A stretch of 64,000 bases of DNA from Stenotrophomonas sp. Ste86 (GCF_024519465.1 NZ_JALJRW010000011.1:62001-126000); one strand, 5' to 3'. Shown: positions 47,098 to 56,293, counted from the first letter of the stretch. Numbers and translations are program-made. Notes: generated from the letters alone by a model not told the origin.

Positions 47098-48114
47098 TTA
47101 CCAGACCACTTCGGCCATCGAGCAGTTCAGGCCCGAGCCGATACCGAGCAGCGCGATGCGATCGCCCTTCTTCAGCCGGCCCAGTTCCTTGAGCTTGCTC
47201 AGCACGATCGGCACCGAGGCCGGACCGATGTTGCCGTGCTCGCCGAAGATGGTCATGACCTTCTTCGGGTCGATGCCGAAGTTCTTGATGAACGCGGCGG
47301 TGTGCGGCTGGCTCACCTGGTGGATGACGAACTGGTCCAGTTCGTCCACCGCCCAGCCCAGCGCTTCGCGTGCAGCCACGAACGTCTTCTGGGCCAGCTT
47401 GATGCCCTCGATCAGCAGCATGCGGGTGTCGGTGACCATGCGGTCCAGGTTGCCGCGGCACAGCTGGTTCCACTCGGTGGCCGAGCGGGTCACGCCACCG
47501 CGGTAACGCGGCGCGTCGGGCACCAGTTCGGTACGCGCCATCACCATGGCGGCGGCACCGCAGCCCAGGGTCAGCGCGGCCATCTCGTTGCGGAAGTCAT
47601 CGGCGGTCACGCCCGGCAGGGCCATGCGCTCGAGGGTCTTCTCGTAGACCAGGTTGGCGGTTTCGCCATCGACGATCAGCGCGTAGTCGATCTCACCGCG
47701 CTCAAGCATGCGCGCAGCGATGTCCATGCCATTGATGAAGGCCAGGCAGGCGTTGGCGACGTCGAAGGTCATGCACTCATCGCCCACGCCCAGGTTGCCC
47801 GAGACGATGCTGGCGGTGGACGGCTCCAGATAGTCGCGGCTGACCGAGGTGTTGACCAGCAGGCCGATCTTGTCGGCGCCGATCCCGGCATCTTCCAGCG
47901 CCTTGCGGGCGGCCAGGGTCGCCGCATCGGAGGCGAGCATGTCCGCATCCCACAGACGACGGGCGTGGATGCCGGCGATATCGCCGAGCACGTCGGTACG
48001 GATGCCCAGACGATCCAGCGTCGGCTGCAGACGTTCGTTGATTTCCTTGGACGTCAGCGTGTGCGGCGCGTCGATGTGCGCCAGGCCGGCGATAGAGACA
48101 TTCTTGAAGAGCAT
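47098..48114 (-). CDS. oleA: acyl-CoA condensing enzyme for long-chain olefin synthesis
   Basis: 338-residue thiolase-superfamily enzyme that joins two fatty acyl-CoAs head-to-head. The catalytic Cys is C123 (DVANACLAFINGM). The His and Asn partners are in QFVIHQVSQPHT and GEHGNIGPASVP, and LLGIGSGLNCSMAEVVW closes the fold. The SVSRDYLEPSTASIVSGNLG segment is typical of OleA. The gene is the first of the leftward order oleA-oleB-(gap)-oleC-oleD. The products in Xanthomonadaceae are C28-C31 monoalkenes to polyenes, mostly membrane-associated. Confidence 0.94.
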   Translation of the reverse strand: MLFKNVSIAGLAHIDAPHTLTSKEINERLQPTLDRLGIRTDVLGDIAGIHARRLWDADMLASDAATLAARKALEDAGIGADKIGLLVNTSVSRDYLEPSTASIVSGNLGVGDECMTFDVANACLAFINGMDIAARMLERGEIDYALIVDGETANLVYEKTLERMALPGVTADDFRNEMAALTLGCGAAAMVMARTELVPDAPRYRGGVTRSATEWNQLCRGNLDRMVTDTRMLLIEGIKLAQKTFVAAREALGWAVDELDQFVIHQVSQPHTAAFIKNFGIDPKKVMTIFGEHGNIGPASVPIVLSKLKELGRLKKGDRIALLGIGSGLNCSMAEVVW

Positions 48115-48228
48115 CAGTTAGCGCCAAGGCTCAGGCAAAGGGGGCGCTATTGTAAGCCGGCCTTGCCTTCACCGCACCTTTACGAATTCACGCTTGGGCG
48201 TATGGTGCGCGGCCGGGCGCTGAAGGGT

Positions 48229-48546
48229 TCAGCGAGGCGGGCACTGGAAGGCCAGGAAACGCTGGCTGCCATCGGCCGGCTGGCCACTGGCCTGGACGGC
48301 ATTGGCCCCGGCGCTGGGGGCTTCATTGCGTGCCAGGGTTTCCAGTTCTTCCTGCACGCGCAGGGGGTTGCGGTTGTAGAAGGCCACCTTGCTCTTGACC
48401 GTCACCACCACCTCGCCCTTGCTCTGGCAGCCGCTCGGCACCTGGCCGGGAGGCAGCACGCGCACGGTCTTGCCTACCGGTTCGATCGGCACCCACGTGC
48501 AGGCGGTGGCGCTGAGGGTGAGCAGGGAAAGCAGAAGAACGCGCAT
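48229..48546 (-). CDS. DUF4156 lipoprotein
   Basis: 105 residues. The signal LLLSLLTLSATAC gives a lipobox Cys16. After a short linker, GCQSKGEVVVTVKSKVAFYN and VQEELETLARNEAPSAGANA are the DUF4156 pattern, with a C-terminal AFQCPPR that may pair its Cys with that of GCQSK. No function is known for the family. It is separated from oleA by 114 bases on the same strand. Confidence 0.8.
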   Translation of the reverse strand: MRVLLLSLLTLSATACTWVPIEPVGKTVRVLPPGQVPSGCQSKGEVVVTVKSKVAFYNRNPLRVQEELETLARNEAPSAGANAVQASGQPADGSQRFLAFQCPPR

Positions 48547-48647
48547 GTGGGAGACCTGGCTGGGCGACGAGAAAGGAGTGTGCGGGAAACGGCTGAATCG
48601 GGGGTGATGGGGTGCCGGGCCGAAGCCCGGCCCCCTGCTTCGGCAGG

Positions 48648-51512
48648 TCAGCGAGGTTGCCGGCCAGCGGCCGGCACTACCTTGCCATCTGCATCGATCA
48701 CGTGGACCTCGCCCAGGTTCAGCGCGCGGACCTCCTTCTCGGTCTGCTTCAGGTCACCGACCACCACCCAGGTGAGGGTGTTCGGGTCCAGCGTGGCCGC
48801 CGCCTGCTGCACCTGCGCCGGGGTCATGGCCTCGATCTCGGCCTTGCGCTTGAACACATAGTCGTCCGGACGCTGGTAACGCACGATGCCGCTGATGGTG
48901 CCCAGCACCGCACTGGCGGTTTCATACGCACCGGGCAGGCTCAGCGTCTGGATGTTGCGGATGCGCGCCACTTCGGCGGCAGTGGCCGGCTTGGCGCCAC
49001 TGGCGAAGTCGCGGATCTCCTTCTGCATTTCCCGCATCGACTCGGCGGTCTTGTCGATCTGCACCGGCGCACGGGCACCCCAAGGGCGCTGGCCCAGGGT
49101 GTTGCTGGCACTGCTGCCGGCACCGTAGGACCAGTGTTTCTCCTCACGCAGGTTCATGTTCAGGCGCGACGTGAAGTCGCCGCCGAGCACGCCGTTGGCG
49201 ATGTCGAAGCGGGTGCTGCCCGGATCCATCGCCGACGGGACCACCTGGCTGGCGAACAGGTTGGCCTGGACAGCGCCGGGCTGGTCGATCAGGTACACGC
49301 GGGCGTGGGTCGGGCGGGCCACGTCGACCGGCGCCTTGACCGGCGGGGCAGTGCCCTGGCCCTTCCAGTCACCGAACTGACGCTCCAGCAGCGGCACGAT
49401 TTCCTTCAGGGTGGTGTCGCCGACCACGATCAGCGTGCCCTGCTCGGGACGCAGCGCGTCACGGTGGAAATCGACCAGGTCCTGGCGGGTCAGCGACTGG
49501 ATGTCGGCTTCATTGCCACTGCCCGTGAACGGAATCGCGTACGGATGACTGGCGCCGTACAACAGGGTCGGCATCACGCGCATCGCCGCCGCGCTGGGGT
49601 TGACCTTCTCCTGCTGGATGCCGGCGATCCAGGTCGCCTTGACCCGGTCGATCTCGCCCTGCTCGAAGCGCGGCTGGCGCAGCATGTCCGCATACAGGGC
49701 CAGCGACGGGGCCAGGTTTTCCTTCAATGCCGACAGGTAGACGCTGGCGCTGTCCAGCGATGCCGACGCACCCAGGCTGGCGCCGAGGGCATCGGCGGCG
49801 TTGGCGAACGGCAGTGCGCCGAGCTTGCCGGCGCCTTCGCCCATCAGGTCCATGGTGAAGTTGGCGGTGCCCTGCTTGCGGCCCTGGTCGGCGGTGAAGC
49901 CACCGGGGAATTCATAGCTGAACTGCACCACCGGAATGTCGTGGCGTTCGGCCAGGATCACCTGGGTGCCGTTCTTGAGCGTGGCGCGGTGCAGCTGCGG
50001 GAATTTCAGCTCCGGGAAGGTCTTGGTCTGCGGTACGCCGGTGCTGCGGTCGACCTGCTTGGGCAGGGTGGTGAATTTGGGATCCACGGCCGGTACGGTG
50101 AACGGCTTGGGCGATTCGGACGGCAATTCGGCCAGCGCCACGCGCGCGCCCGGCTCCACCACCACGGTGTGGTCGCCCACGCCCAGCCACTTGGCACCGG
50201 CGCCGCGCACGTCGTCGGCGCTGGCCGCATCGATGGTGGCCAGCGACCGGCGGAAGCAGCCCGGATCGCCTTCGAACACGGTGCATTCGGCCAGCGCATC
50301 GGCCTTGCCGCCAAAGCCGCCGATACGCTCGATGCCACGGATGAAGCCGGCCCGGAAGGCGGTCTTGCCACGGCTCAGTTCATCGGCGCTCGGGCCATCC
50401 TTGACCAGGCGCTTGATTTCCTCGTCGATGATCGCTTCGACCTTGGCCGGGTCCACGCCCTGCTTCACGGTGGCCATCACCACGAAGTTGGACCCCAGCT
50501 GCGAGCTGTAGGCGCCGGCGCTGATGTTGTCCACCAGCTTGTCCTGGTGCAGCAGGCGCTGGTCCAGACGCGAGGACTTGGCACCGCCGAGCACCTGGGC
50601 GAACAGCTGCAGCTGGTCCAGGTCGGTGGTGCCGACCTGGGCCACGTTCCAGGCGCGGTAGATGCGCGCCTGCGGCACCTTGTCGGTCATTACTTCACGC
50701 GTGCTCTTCTCGCGCTTGGCCACGTCCACCTTCGGCTGGGCCATGCTCGGGCCGGCCGGGATGTCGCCGAAGTACCTGGCGACCTTTTCCTTGGCGGTGG
50801 CCAGGTCGATGTCGCCGGCCAGCACCAGCACCGCGTTGTTGGGGCCGTACCAGGTGCGGAACCAGGTCTTGACGTCGTCCAGCGACGCCGCGTTGAGGTC
50901 GTTCATCGACCCGATCACGCTGTGGTGGTACGGGTGGCCTTCCGGATACATCGCGCGGGTCAGCTTTTCCCAGACCTGCCCGTAAGGCTGGTTTTCGCCC
51001 TGGCGCTTTTCGTTCTGGACCACGCCGCGCTGTTCGTCGAGCGCGGCCTGATCGATCGCACCCAGCAGATGGCCCATGCGGTCGGACTCCATCCACAGCG
51101 CCATGTCCAGCGCGGTGGTCGGCACGTTCTCGAAGTAATTGGTGCGGTCGGTGTTGGTGGTGCCGTTCTGGCCGGTCACACCGACCTGCTTGAAGGGCTC
51201 GAAGTACTCGCCGTTGTGGTTTTCGCTGCCCTGGAACATCAGGTGTTCGAACAGGTGCGCGAAGCCGGTGCGCCCCGCCGGTTCGTCCTTGCTGCCCACG
51301 TGGTACCAGATGTTCACCGCCACGATCGGGGCCTTGCGGTCGGTGTGCACCACCACGCGCAGGCCGTTGGGAAGGGTGAACTGCTCGAACGGAATGTCCA
51401 CCTTGGCCGGCGTGGCGGGCTTGGCCAGCACAGGCGCCGGCACGAAGCTGCCCAGAGCGGCGGAGAGCGCTACAGCCAGCAGCGCGGCACGCGGGCGGAG
51501 TTGGACGGTCAT
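48648..51512 (-). CDS. periplasmic M16-family zinc protease (pitrilysin type, two-domain)
   Basis: 954 residues from the ATG at 51510-51512, with signal peptide RAALLAVALSAALGSFVPA. The N-terminal half has the inverted zinc motif in GFAHLFEHLMFQG (HxxEH) and a distal Glu region (EQRGVVQNEKRQGENQP). The C-terminal half repeats the fold but lacks the zinc motif, as in pitrilysins. The frame stays open 64 codons upstream, but that part has neither signal nor family similarity. The gene's final codons overlap a SMAG-like palindrome. The protein should degrade small peptides in the periplasm. Confidence 0.93.
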   Translation of the reverse strand: MTVQLRPRAALLAVALSAALGSFVPAPVLAKPATPAKVDIPFEQFTLPNGLRVVVHTDRKAPIVAVNIWYHVGSKDEPAGRTGFAHLFEHLMFQGSENHNGEYFEPFKQVGVTGQNGTTNTDRTNYFENVPTTALDMALWMESDRMGHLLGAIDQAALDEQRGVVQNEKRQGENQPYGQVWEKLTRAMYPEGHPYHHSVIGSMNDLNAASLDDVKTWFRTWYGPNNAVLVLAGDIDLATAKEKVARYFGDIPAGPSMAQPKVDVAKREKSTREVMTDKVPQARIYRAWNVAQVGTTDLDQLQLFAQVLGGAKSSRLDQRLLHQDKLVDNISAGAYSSQLGSNFVVMATVKQGVDPAKVEAIIDEEIKRLVKDGPSADELSRGKTAFRAGFIRGIERIGGFGGKADALAECTVFEGDPGCFRRSLATIDAASADDVRGAGAKWLGVGDHTVVVEPGARVALAELPSESPKPFTVPAVDPKFTTLPKQVDRSTGVPQTKTFPELKFPQLHRATLKNGTQVILAERHDIPVVQFSYEFPGGFTADQGRKQGTANFTMDLMGEGAGKLGALPFANAADALGASLGASASLDSASVYLSALKENLAPSLALYADMLRQPRFEQGEIDRVKATWIAGIQQEKVNPSAAAMRVMPTLLYGASHPYAIPFTGSGNEADIQSLTRQDLVDFHRDALRPEQGTLIVVGDTTLKEIVPLLERQFGDWKGQGTAPPVKAPVDVARPTHARVYLIDQPGAVQANLFASQVVPSAMDPGSTRFDIANGVLGGDFTSRLNMNLREEKHWSYGAGSSASNTLGQRPWGARAPVQIDKTAESMREMQKEIRDFASGAKPATAAEVARIRNIQTLSLPGAYETASAVLGTISGIVRYQRPDDYVFKRKAEIEAMTPAQVQQAAATLDPNTLTWVVVGDLKQTEKEVRALNLGEVHVIDADGKVVPAAGRQPR
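48659..48681. repeat. SMAG-like palindrome inside the M16 protease 3' end
   Basis: Inverted copy of the GTAGTGCCGGCCGCTGGCCGG type. Its bases encode most of the last residues (VVPAAGRQPR) of the protease, so the repeat appears to have supplied or altered the C-terminus. A copy with the same core is at 52988-53012. Confidence 0.6.
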
Positions 51513-51911
51513 TCCGTTTCCTTGGTCATGAAAGTGAAGACCGATGCTAGCGCGTGGCGGGCACCCGCGGCATCCGCCAACAGTCATTGCCGGTATCGGA
51601 ACTTCCTGCCCTTTAGCGCCTTTATAGGCCTGCTCACTCATTGCTGTGCACCACGCGCGGACACAGACGCGCCCGGCGCGGACAGGTGTCCGGACAGCGG
51701 ACACCCTGAATCAAAAACAAAACCCTTTTAAATCAACAACTAAAAGTTGGCACGGCGCCTGCTCGGTCCTGGGTGGGGAAACGCAAAGAACAGAACAAAA
51801 CTGACTCCTCGCTGAACAAAATAAAGAAAGTGCAGATTGTTCTTGCAAGCCCCGAATCGGTGTACTACCTTACTACCACACCACTGACCACCAACACTAA
51901 ATAGGCCCGCC
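51513..51911. promoter_or_regulatory. AT-rich intergenic region upstream of the VRP-repeat secreted protein
   Basis: 399 bases with no supported gene. 51710-51910 is distinctly AT-rich for this genome and contains the longest run of A/T-rich sequence in the window. A possible promoter is TTGCAA (51843-51848), 17 bases, then TACCTT (51866-51871), which would give a leader of about 35-40 bases. No operator could be recognised. Composition this different may mark a strong or xenogeneic-silencer-bound promoter, which is inferred. Confidence 0.35.
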
Positions 51912-52373
51912 ATGAACACCAAGATCCTCGCCATCGCCATCGCCGCCGGTTCCGCGTTTGCTTCGAACGTGCAGGCCGCCGCCATCACCACCCTGGATAC
52001 CCTGCAGGTCCGCCCGTCGGCCGACCAGATCGCCCAGGCCGAGGTCGAGCGCAGCAGCGCCATCCCGACCCTGGCCCTGGTGGAAGTCCGCCCGACCGCT
52101 GGCCTGATTGCCGACTACCGCGCCGAACTGGCCGGCAGCCGCCGCGTCACCACGCTGGCCTCGGTGGAAGTGCGCCCGACCGCCGAACAGCGCCAGGCCC
52201 TGGCTGCCGAACAGGTCAACGATCGCGATTACGTCGCCACCCTGACCGCCGCCGCCACCGCCGTCGCCCGCGACGTGATCGTCAACCTGCCGGCCCTGCA
52301 GGTGCGTCCGTCGGCGGCCGATCTGCAGGCCCTGGCGCTGGAAACCGCTGTCCAGGTGCTGGTCCGTCCGTAA
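51912..52373 (+). CDS. secreted protein with five VRP repeats, unknown function
   Basis: 153 residues. The signal peptide MNTKILAIAIAAGSAFASNV ends near QAA. The mature protein is built on a recurring hydrophobic-xVRP(S/T)A phrase: DTLQVRPSADQ (29-39), LVEVRPTAGL (56-65), SVEVRPTAEQ (84-93), ALQVRPSAAD (128-137) and a terminal QVLVRP (148-153). Phrases are spaced by 20-44 residues of Ala/Glu-rich helix. There are no Cys, no lipobox and no enzymatic motif. I recognise no family. Small, secreted and repetitive, it could be an envelope or surface-binding protein. It has an AT-rich upstream region and precedes trmL by 43 bases. Confidence 0.8.
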   Translation: MNTKILAIAIAAGSAFASNVQAAAITTLDTLQVRPSADQIAQAEVERSSAIPTLALVEVRPTAGLIADYRAELAGSRRVTTLASVEVRPTAEQRQALAAEQVNDRDYVATLTAAATAVARDVIVNLPALQVRPSAADLQALALETAVQVLVRP

Positions 52374-52416
52374 CCGGTTGCTGCGGTAACGCGCAGCAGC
52401 CGCGTAAACTGCGGCG

Positions 52417-52893
52417 ATGACCGCGCCCACGTTCCACGTCATCCTGTTCCAACCCGAAATCCCGCCGAACACCGGCAATGTGATCCGCCTCTGCGCCAAC
52501 ACCGGCGCGCGGCTGCATTTGATCGAGCCGCTCGGTTTCGACCTGAGCGACAAGCAGCTCAAGCGCGCCGGCCTGGACTATCACGAATACGCTCGACTGC
52601 AGGTGCATCCAGACCTGGCTACCGCCCTGCAGACCATCGCACCCCGGCGTCTGTTCGCCCTCAGTACCCGCGGCAGCGTGCGTTACGACACCCAGCAGTT
52701 CGAAGACGGCGATGCCTTCCTGTTCGGCCCGGAAACCCGCGGCCTGCCACAGGACCTGCTTGACGCACTCCCCGATGGCCGGCGCCTGCGCCTGCCGATG
52801 CAGCCGGACAACCGCAGCCTCAATCTGTCCAACACGGTCGCCGTGGTGATGTACGAGGCATGGCGCCAGAACGGGTTCGCCGGCGGGGAATAG
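52417..52893 (+). CDS. trmL: tRNA (cytidine/uridine-34-2'-O)-methyltransferase
   Basis: 158-residue SPOUT methyltransferase that modifies the wobble base of tRNA-Leu isoacceptors. The start MTAPTFHVILFQPEIPPNTG has the SPOUT EIPPNTGN motif with ligands for RNA binding. FLFGPETRGLPQDLLD and SLNLSNTVAVVMYEAWRQ form the knotted SAM site. Length matches TrmL, and it lacks the extra N-terminal domain of TrmH and RlmB. Confidence 0.93.
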   Translation: MTAPTFHVILFQPEIPPNTGNVIRLCANTGARLHLIEPLGFDLSDKQLKRAGLDYHEYARLQVHPDLATALQTIAPRRLFALSTRGSVRYDTQQFEDGDAFLFGPETRGLPQDLLDALPDGRRLRLPMQPDNRSLNLSNTVAVVMYEAWRQNGFAGGE

Positions 52894-52899
52894 CACGCC

Positions 52900-53012
52900 G
52901 TGCCGACCAACGGTCGGCACCTATCGGTGACACAGGCACCTGCCGGCCGCGTAGCACCTGACCGTTGCTCAGGTGGCCCGTTCAACGGTAGTGCCGGCCG
53001 CTGGCCGGCTCC
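52900..53012. repeat. SMAG-like repeats between trmL and gcdH
   Basis: A degenerate inverted copy at 52900-52924 (GTGCCGACCAACGGTCGGCAC core) and a second type at 52988-53012 (GTAGTGCCGGCCGCTGGCCG). The region between them has ACCTGACCGTTGCTCAGGT (52957-52975), a further short palindrome. Both flank the convergent ends of trmL and gcdH. Confidence 0.65.
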
Positions 53013-53029
53013 CGACACCGCCGACACCC

Positions 53030-54193
53030 TTAAAACGCGTTGATGCCCGTCAGCTCGCGCCCGATCACCAGCTGGTGCACGGTCTCGGTGCCCTCATAGG
53101 TGATCACCGATTCCAGGTTCAGCGCGTGCCGGATCGCCATGTGTTCGGTGGTGATGCCCGCGCCGCCGAGCAGGTCGCGGCATTCGCGCGCGATGTCTAT
53201 CGCCATGCGGCAGTTGTTCCACTTGGCCAAGCTGACCTGCTGCGGATGCAGCTGCCCGGCATCCTTCAACCGCCCCAGCTGTAGCGCCAGCAACTGCGCC
53301 GTGGTGATCCGCCGGGCCATGTCGGCCAGCTTGATCTGCGCGCTCTGTGTGGCCGCCACCGGGCGCCCGAACAGCACCCGTTCCTTGGTGTAGTTCAGCG
53401 CCTCGTCCAGGCACGCCACCGCTGCCCCGATCGGGCCCCAGCTGATGCCGTATCGGGCTTGGTTCAAGCAGCCCAACGGGCCCTTCAGGCCCTGCACGTT
53501 GGGCAGGCGGTTGCGCTCGGGCACGCGTACGTTGTCGAAGAACAGCGCACCGGTCAGCGAGGCACGCAGGCTCATCTTGTGCTTGATTTCCTGGGTAGTG
53601 AAACCGGCCATGCCCTTCTCCAGCACGAAACCCTGGATGCCGTCTTCGGTATGCGCCCAGACGATGGCGATGTCGGCCACCGGGCCGCTGGTGATCCACA
53701 TCTTGCTGCCGTTGACCACCCAGTCGCCGCCATCGCGTACCGCACGGGTCTTCATCGCCGCCGGATCCGAACCGCCATGCGCCTCGGTCAGGCCGAAGCA
53801 GCCGATCACCTTGCCGGCGGCCATGTCCGGCAGCCAGCGCGTGCGCTGTTCCTCGCTGCCGTAGGCGAAGATCGGGTACATGCACAGCGAACTCTGCACC
53901 GAGACGAAGCTGCGCAGGCCAGAATCGCCGCGCTCCAGCTCCTGGCAGATCAGGCCGTAGCTGACCGCGTTGAGCCCGCCACCGCCGTACTGCTCGGGCA
54001 GGCTGGAGCCGAGCAGACCGAGCGCGGCGATTTCCGGGATCAACTCGTCCGGAAAGCGGCCCTGGTCGAACGCGTCGCCGATGATCGGCAGCACGCGCTC
54101 GTCGGTGAAGCGCGCCACCGTGTCCTGCACGGCACGCTCCTCATCGGTGAGCAGGGCGCGGACATCAAACAGGTCGTACGGATTCAGTGACAT
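53030..54193 (-). CDS. gcdH: glutaryl-CoA dehydrogenase
   Basis: 387 residues from the ATG at 54191-54193. This acyl-CoA dehydrogenase both oxidises and decarboxylates glutaryl-CoA to crotonyl-CoA in lysine/tryptophan catabolism. The FAD/substrate motifs are CFGLTEAHGGSDPAAMKT and WITSGPVADIAIVWAHTEDG. SLRASLTGALFFDNV and QARYGISWGPIGAA follow. The catalytic Glu lies in VITYEGTETVHQLVIGREL, in the sequence context unique to glutaryl-CoA dehydrogenases. Electrons go to ETF and then to the ETF-ubiquinone oxidoreductase encoded divergently at 54617. Confidence 0.94.
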   Translation of the reverse strand: MSLNPYDLFDVRALLTDEERAVQDTVARFTDERVLPIIGDAFDQGRFPDELIPEIAALGLLGSSLPEQYGGGGLNAVSYGLICQELERGDSGLRSFVSVQSSLCMYPIFAYGSEEQRTRWLPDMAAGKVIGCFGLTEAHGGSDPAAMKTRAVRDGGDWVVNGSKMWITSGPVADIAIVWAHTEDGIQGFVLEKGMAGFTTQEIKHKMSLRASLTGALFFDNVRVPERNRLPNVQGLKGPLGCLNQARYGISWGPIGAAVACLDEALNYTKERVLFGRPVAATQSAQIKLADMARRITTAQLLALQLGRLKDAGQLHPQQVSLAKWNNCRMAIDIARECRDLLGGAGITTEHMAIRHALNLESVITYEGTETVHQLVIGRELTGINAF

Positions 54194-54616
54194 GGCTACC
54201 CGGGCATGAAGGCGATCAAACAGGGGGCCATTGTGGTCGTTGCACCGCATCCGGCCAAGGCACGCCGCAGCACGGCCGCGGCAGCGACGCGACCGCAGGT
54301 GCTGCCGGCGGCCCGCCCAGGTAGAGCCACGCCATCCGTGGCTGGCTGGCAGGCGCCCTGAGCGCCGTGCGCAGCGGACGACACGTGCCGCTACCCCCAC
54401 TCAAGATTGCGGTCGCATCGGCATTGGTGCGCCGCACCATCGGCATGCTTGAAGCACGCACTCACGTGACGTCAACGTCGGCGATCTAGGCGGAAACGCC
54501 GCGTCCGGCTACCCTGCACACCTGATCCAGTAGTTGCGCCGTCTGCCGCGCGCGCGATTCCCAGGCAACCGCCAGCGGCTTTGGCCGACGGCACTACCCA
54601 AGAGTTACGCACCCCC
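54194..54616. promoter_or_regulatory. divergent region between gcdH and the ETF-QO gene
   Basis: 423 bases with no supported gene. It contains one degenerate SMAG-like repeat at 54321-54346 (GTAGAGCCACGCCATCCGTG core) and no confident promoter boxes. The two genes are divergent and functionally linked, so shared control is plausible. Confidence 0.4.
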
Positions 54617-56293
54617 ATGAGCGAAGAGACCCCCGTCCTGCCCCCGCGTGAAGCCATGGAATTTGACGTGGTGATCGTCGGCGCCGGCCCTGCCGGCCTG
54701 GCCACCGCGATCCGCCTGCGCCAACGCGCGATCGAGGCCGGCCGCGAGTTGTCCGTGTGCATCCTGGAGAAAGGTTCCGAGCCGGGTGCGCACATCCTGT
54801 CCGGCGCGATCATGGACCCGCGCGCGCTGACAGAGCTCTTCCCGGACTGGGCCGAGCGCGGCGCGCCGCTGAAGCAGAAGGTCACCCGCGACGAGTTCCT
54901 GTTCCTCAGCGAAACCGGCGCGCGCGGCACCCCGCATGCGCTGCTGCCGGAGTGCTTCCACAACGACGGCAATTACATCGTCAGCCTGGGCGAGGTGACC
55001 CGCTGGCTGGCGCAGCAGGCCGAAGCGCTGGAAGTGTCGATCTTCCCCGGGTTCCCCGCCGCCGAAGTCCTCTACACCGCCGAAGGCGCGGTGATGGGCG
55101 TGGCCACCGGCGACATGGGCATCGAAAAAAACGGTACCCCCGGCCCCAATTTCGAACGCGGCATGGAACTGCATGCCAGGTACACCATCTTTGCCGAAGG
55201 CTCGCGCGGCCACCTTGGCCGCCAGTTGATCGCGCGCTACCAGCTGGATGCCGGCAAGGACCCGCAGGCCTACGGCATCGGCATCAAGGAACTGTGGCAG
55301 ATCGATCCGGCCAAGCATGAGCCGGGCCTGGTGGTGCATGCCGCCGGCTGGCCGCTGGACAACGCCACCTATGGCGGCGCGTTCCTGTACCACGCCGACG
55401 GCGGCAAGGTGTCGATCGGCTACGTGGTCGGCCTGGACTACAAGAACCCGTGGCTGAGCCCGTTCGAAGAATTCCAGCGTTTCAAGACCCACCCGTCCAT
55501 CCGCAAGCATCTGGAAGGCGGCAAGCGCATTGGTTACGGCGCGCGCGCGATCACCGCCGGCGGCCTGATGTCGCTGCCCAAAACGGTGTTTCCCGGTGGC
55601 GCGCTGGTCGGCTGCGAGGCCGGCTTCCTCAACGTCAGCCGGATCAAGGGCAGCCATGCGGCGATCAAGACCGGCATGCTGGCCGCCGATGCAGCGTTCG
55701 ATGCGCTCGCCGCCGATCGTCAGCACGACGAACTCAGCGCCTACCCGGCCGCGTTCGAGACCAGCTGGCTGCATGAGGAGCTCAAGCAGTCCAAGAACTT
55801 CAAGCAGTGGTTCAAGAAGGGCCAGACCGTGGCCACGCTGATGACCGGCATCGAGCAGTGGCTGCTGCCCAAGCTCGGCATCCGCAACCCGCCGTGGACG
55901 CTGCGCCACAGCACCCCGGACCACGCCTGTCTGGAGCCGGCCGACAAGCACGCCAGGATCGCCTATCCCAAGCCCGATGGCGTGCTCACCTTCGACAAGC
56001 TCAGCTCGGTGTTCCTGAGCAGCACCAACCATGCCGAAGACCAGCCCAGCCACCTCACGCTCAAGGATGCCAGCGTGCCGGTGCGGATCAACCTGGCCGA
56101 GTATGCCGGCCCGGAAGCGCGCTACTGCCCGGCCGGGGTGTACGAATTCGTCGGTGCGCAGGGCCAGGAGCAGCTGCAGATCAATGCGCAGAACTGCGTG
56201 CACTGCAAGACCTGCGACATCAAGGACCCCGCCCAGAACATCGTCTGGGTGACCCCGCAGGGCGGTGGCGGCCCGAACTACACGGGCATGTGA
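54617..56293 (+). CDS. electron transfer flavoprotein-ubiquinone oxidoreductase
   Basis: 558 residues from the ATG at 54617. It takes electrons from ETF and reduces ubiquinone at the inner-membrane face. The FAD fold starts at FDVVIVGAGPAGLATAIRLR. The middle ubiquinone-binding part contains GGLMSLPKTVFPGGALVGCE. The C-terminal 4Fe-4S ligands are NCVHCKTCDIKDPAQNIVW plus an upstream Cys in ARYCPAGVYEF. Length is right for the family. Its stop overlaps the start of the cytochrome c lipoprotein by one base (TGATG), so the two are translationally coupled. Confidence 0.95.
   Translation: MSEETPVLPPREAMEFDVVIVGAGPAGLATAIRLRQRAIEAGRELSVCILEKGSEPGAHILSGAIMDPRALTELFPDWAERGAPLKQKVTRDEFLFLSETGARGTPHALLPECFHNDGNYIVSLGEVTRWLAQQAEALEVSIFPGFPAAEVLYTAEGAVMGVATGDMGIEKNGTPGPNFERGMELHARYTIFAEGSRGHLGRQLIARYQLDAGKDPQAYGIGIKELWQIDPAKHEPGLVVHAAGWPLDNATYGGAFLYHADGGKVSIGYVVGLDYKNPWLSPFEEFQRFKTHPSIRKHLEGGKRIGYGARAITAGGLMSLPKTVFPGGALVGCEAGFLNVSRIKGSHAAIKTGMLAADAAFDALAADRQHDELSAYPAAFETSWLHEELKQSKNFKQWFKKGQTVATLMTGIEQWLLPKLGIRNPPWTLRHSTPDHACLEPADKHARIAYPKPDGVLTFDKLSSVFLSSTNHAEDQPSHLTLKDASVPVRINLAEYAGPEARYCPAGVYEFVGAQGQEQLQINAQNCVHCKTCDIKDPAQNIVWVTPQGGGGPNYTGM

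Noticed and set aside
51513..51704. 64-codon N-terminal extension of the M16 protease
   Set aside because: The ATG at 51512 begins a good signal peptide. The extension lacks family similarity and would bury the signal.
48612..51731. Rightward open frame of over 1000 codons opposite the M16 protease
   Set aside because: Antisense of a clear protease gene; rich in His, Gly, Val and Arg in the way typical of shadow frames.
54194..54400. N-terminal extension of glutaryl-CoA dehydrogenase
   Set aside because: Arg/Ala-rich translation through a SMAG-like repeat; the family start fits the ATG at 54193.
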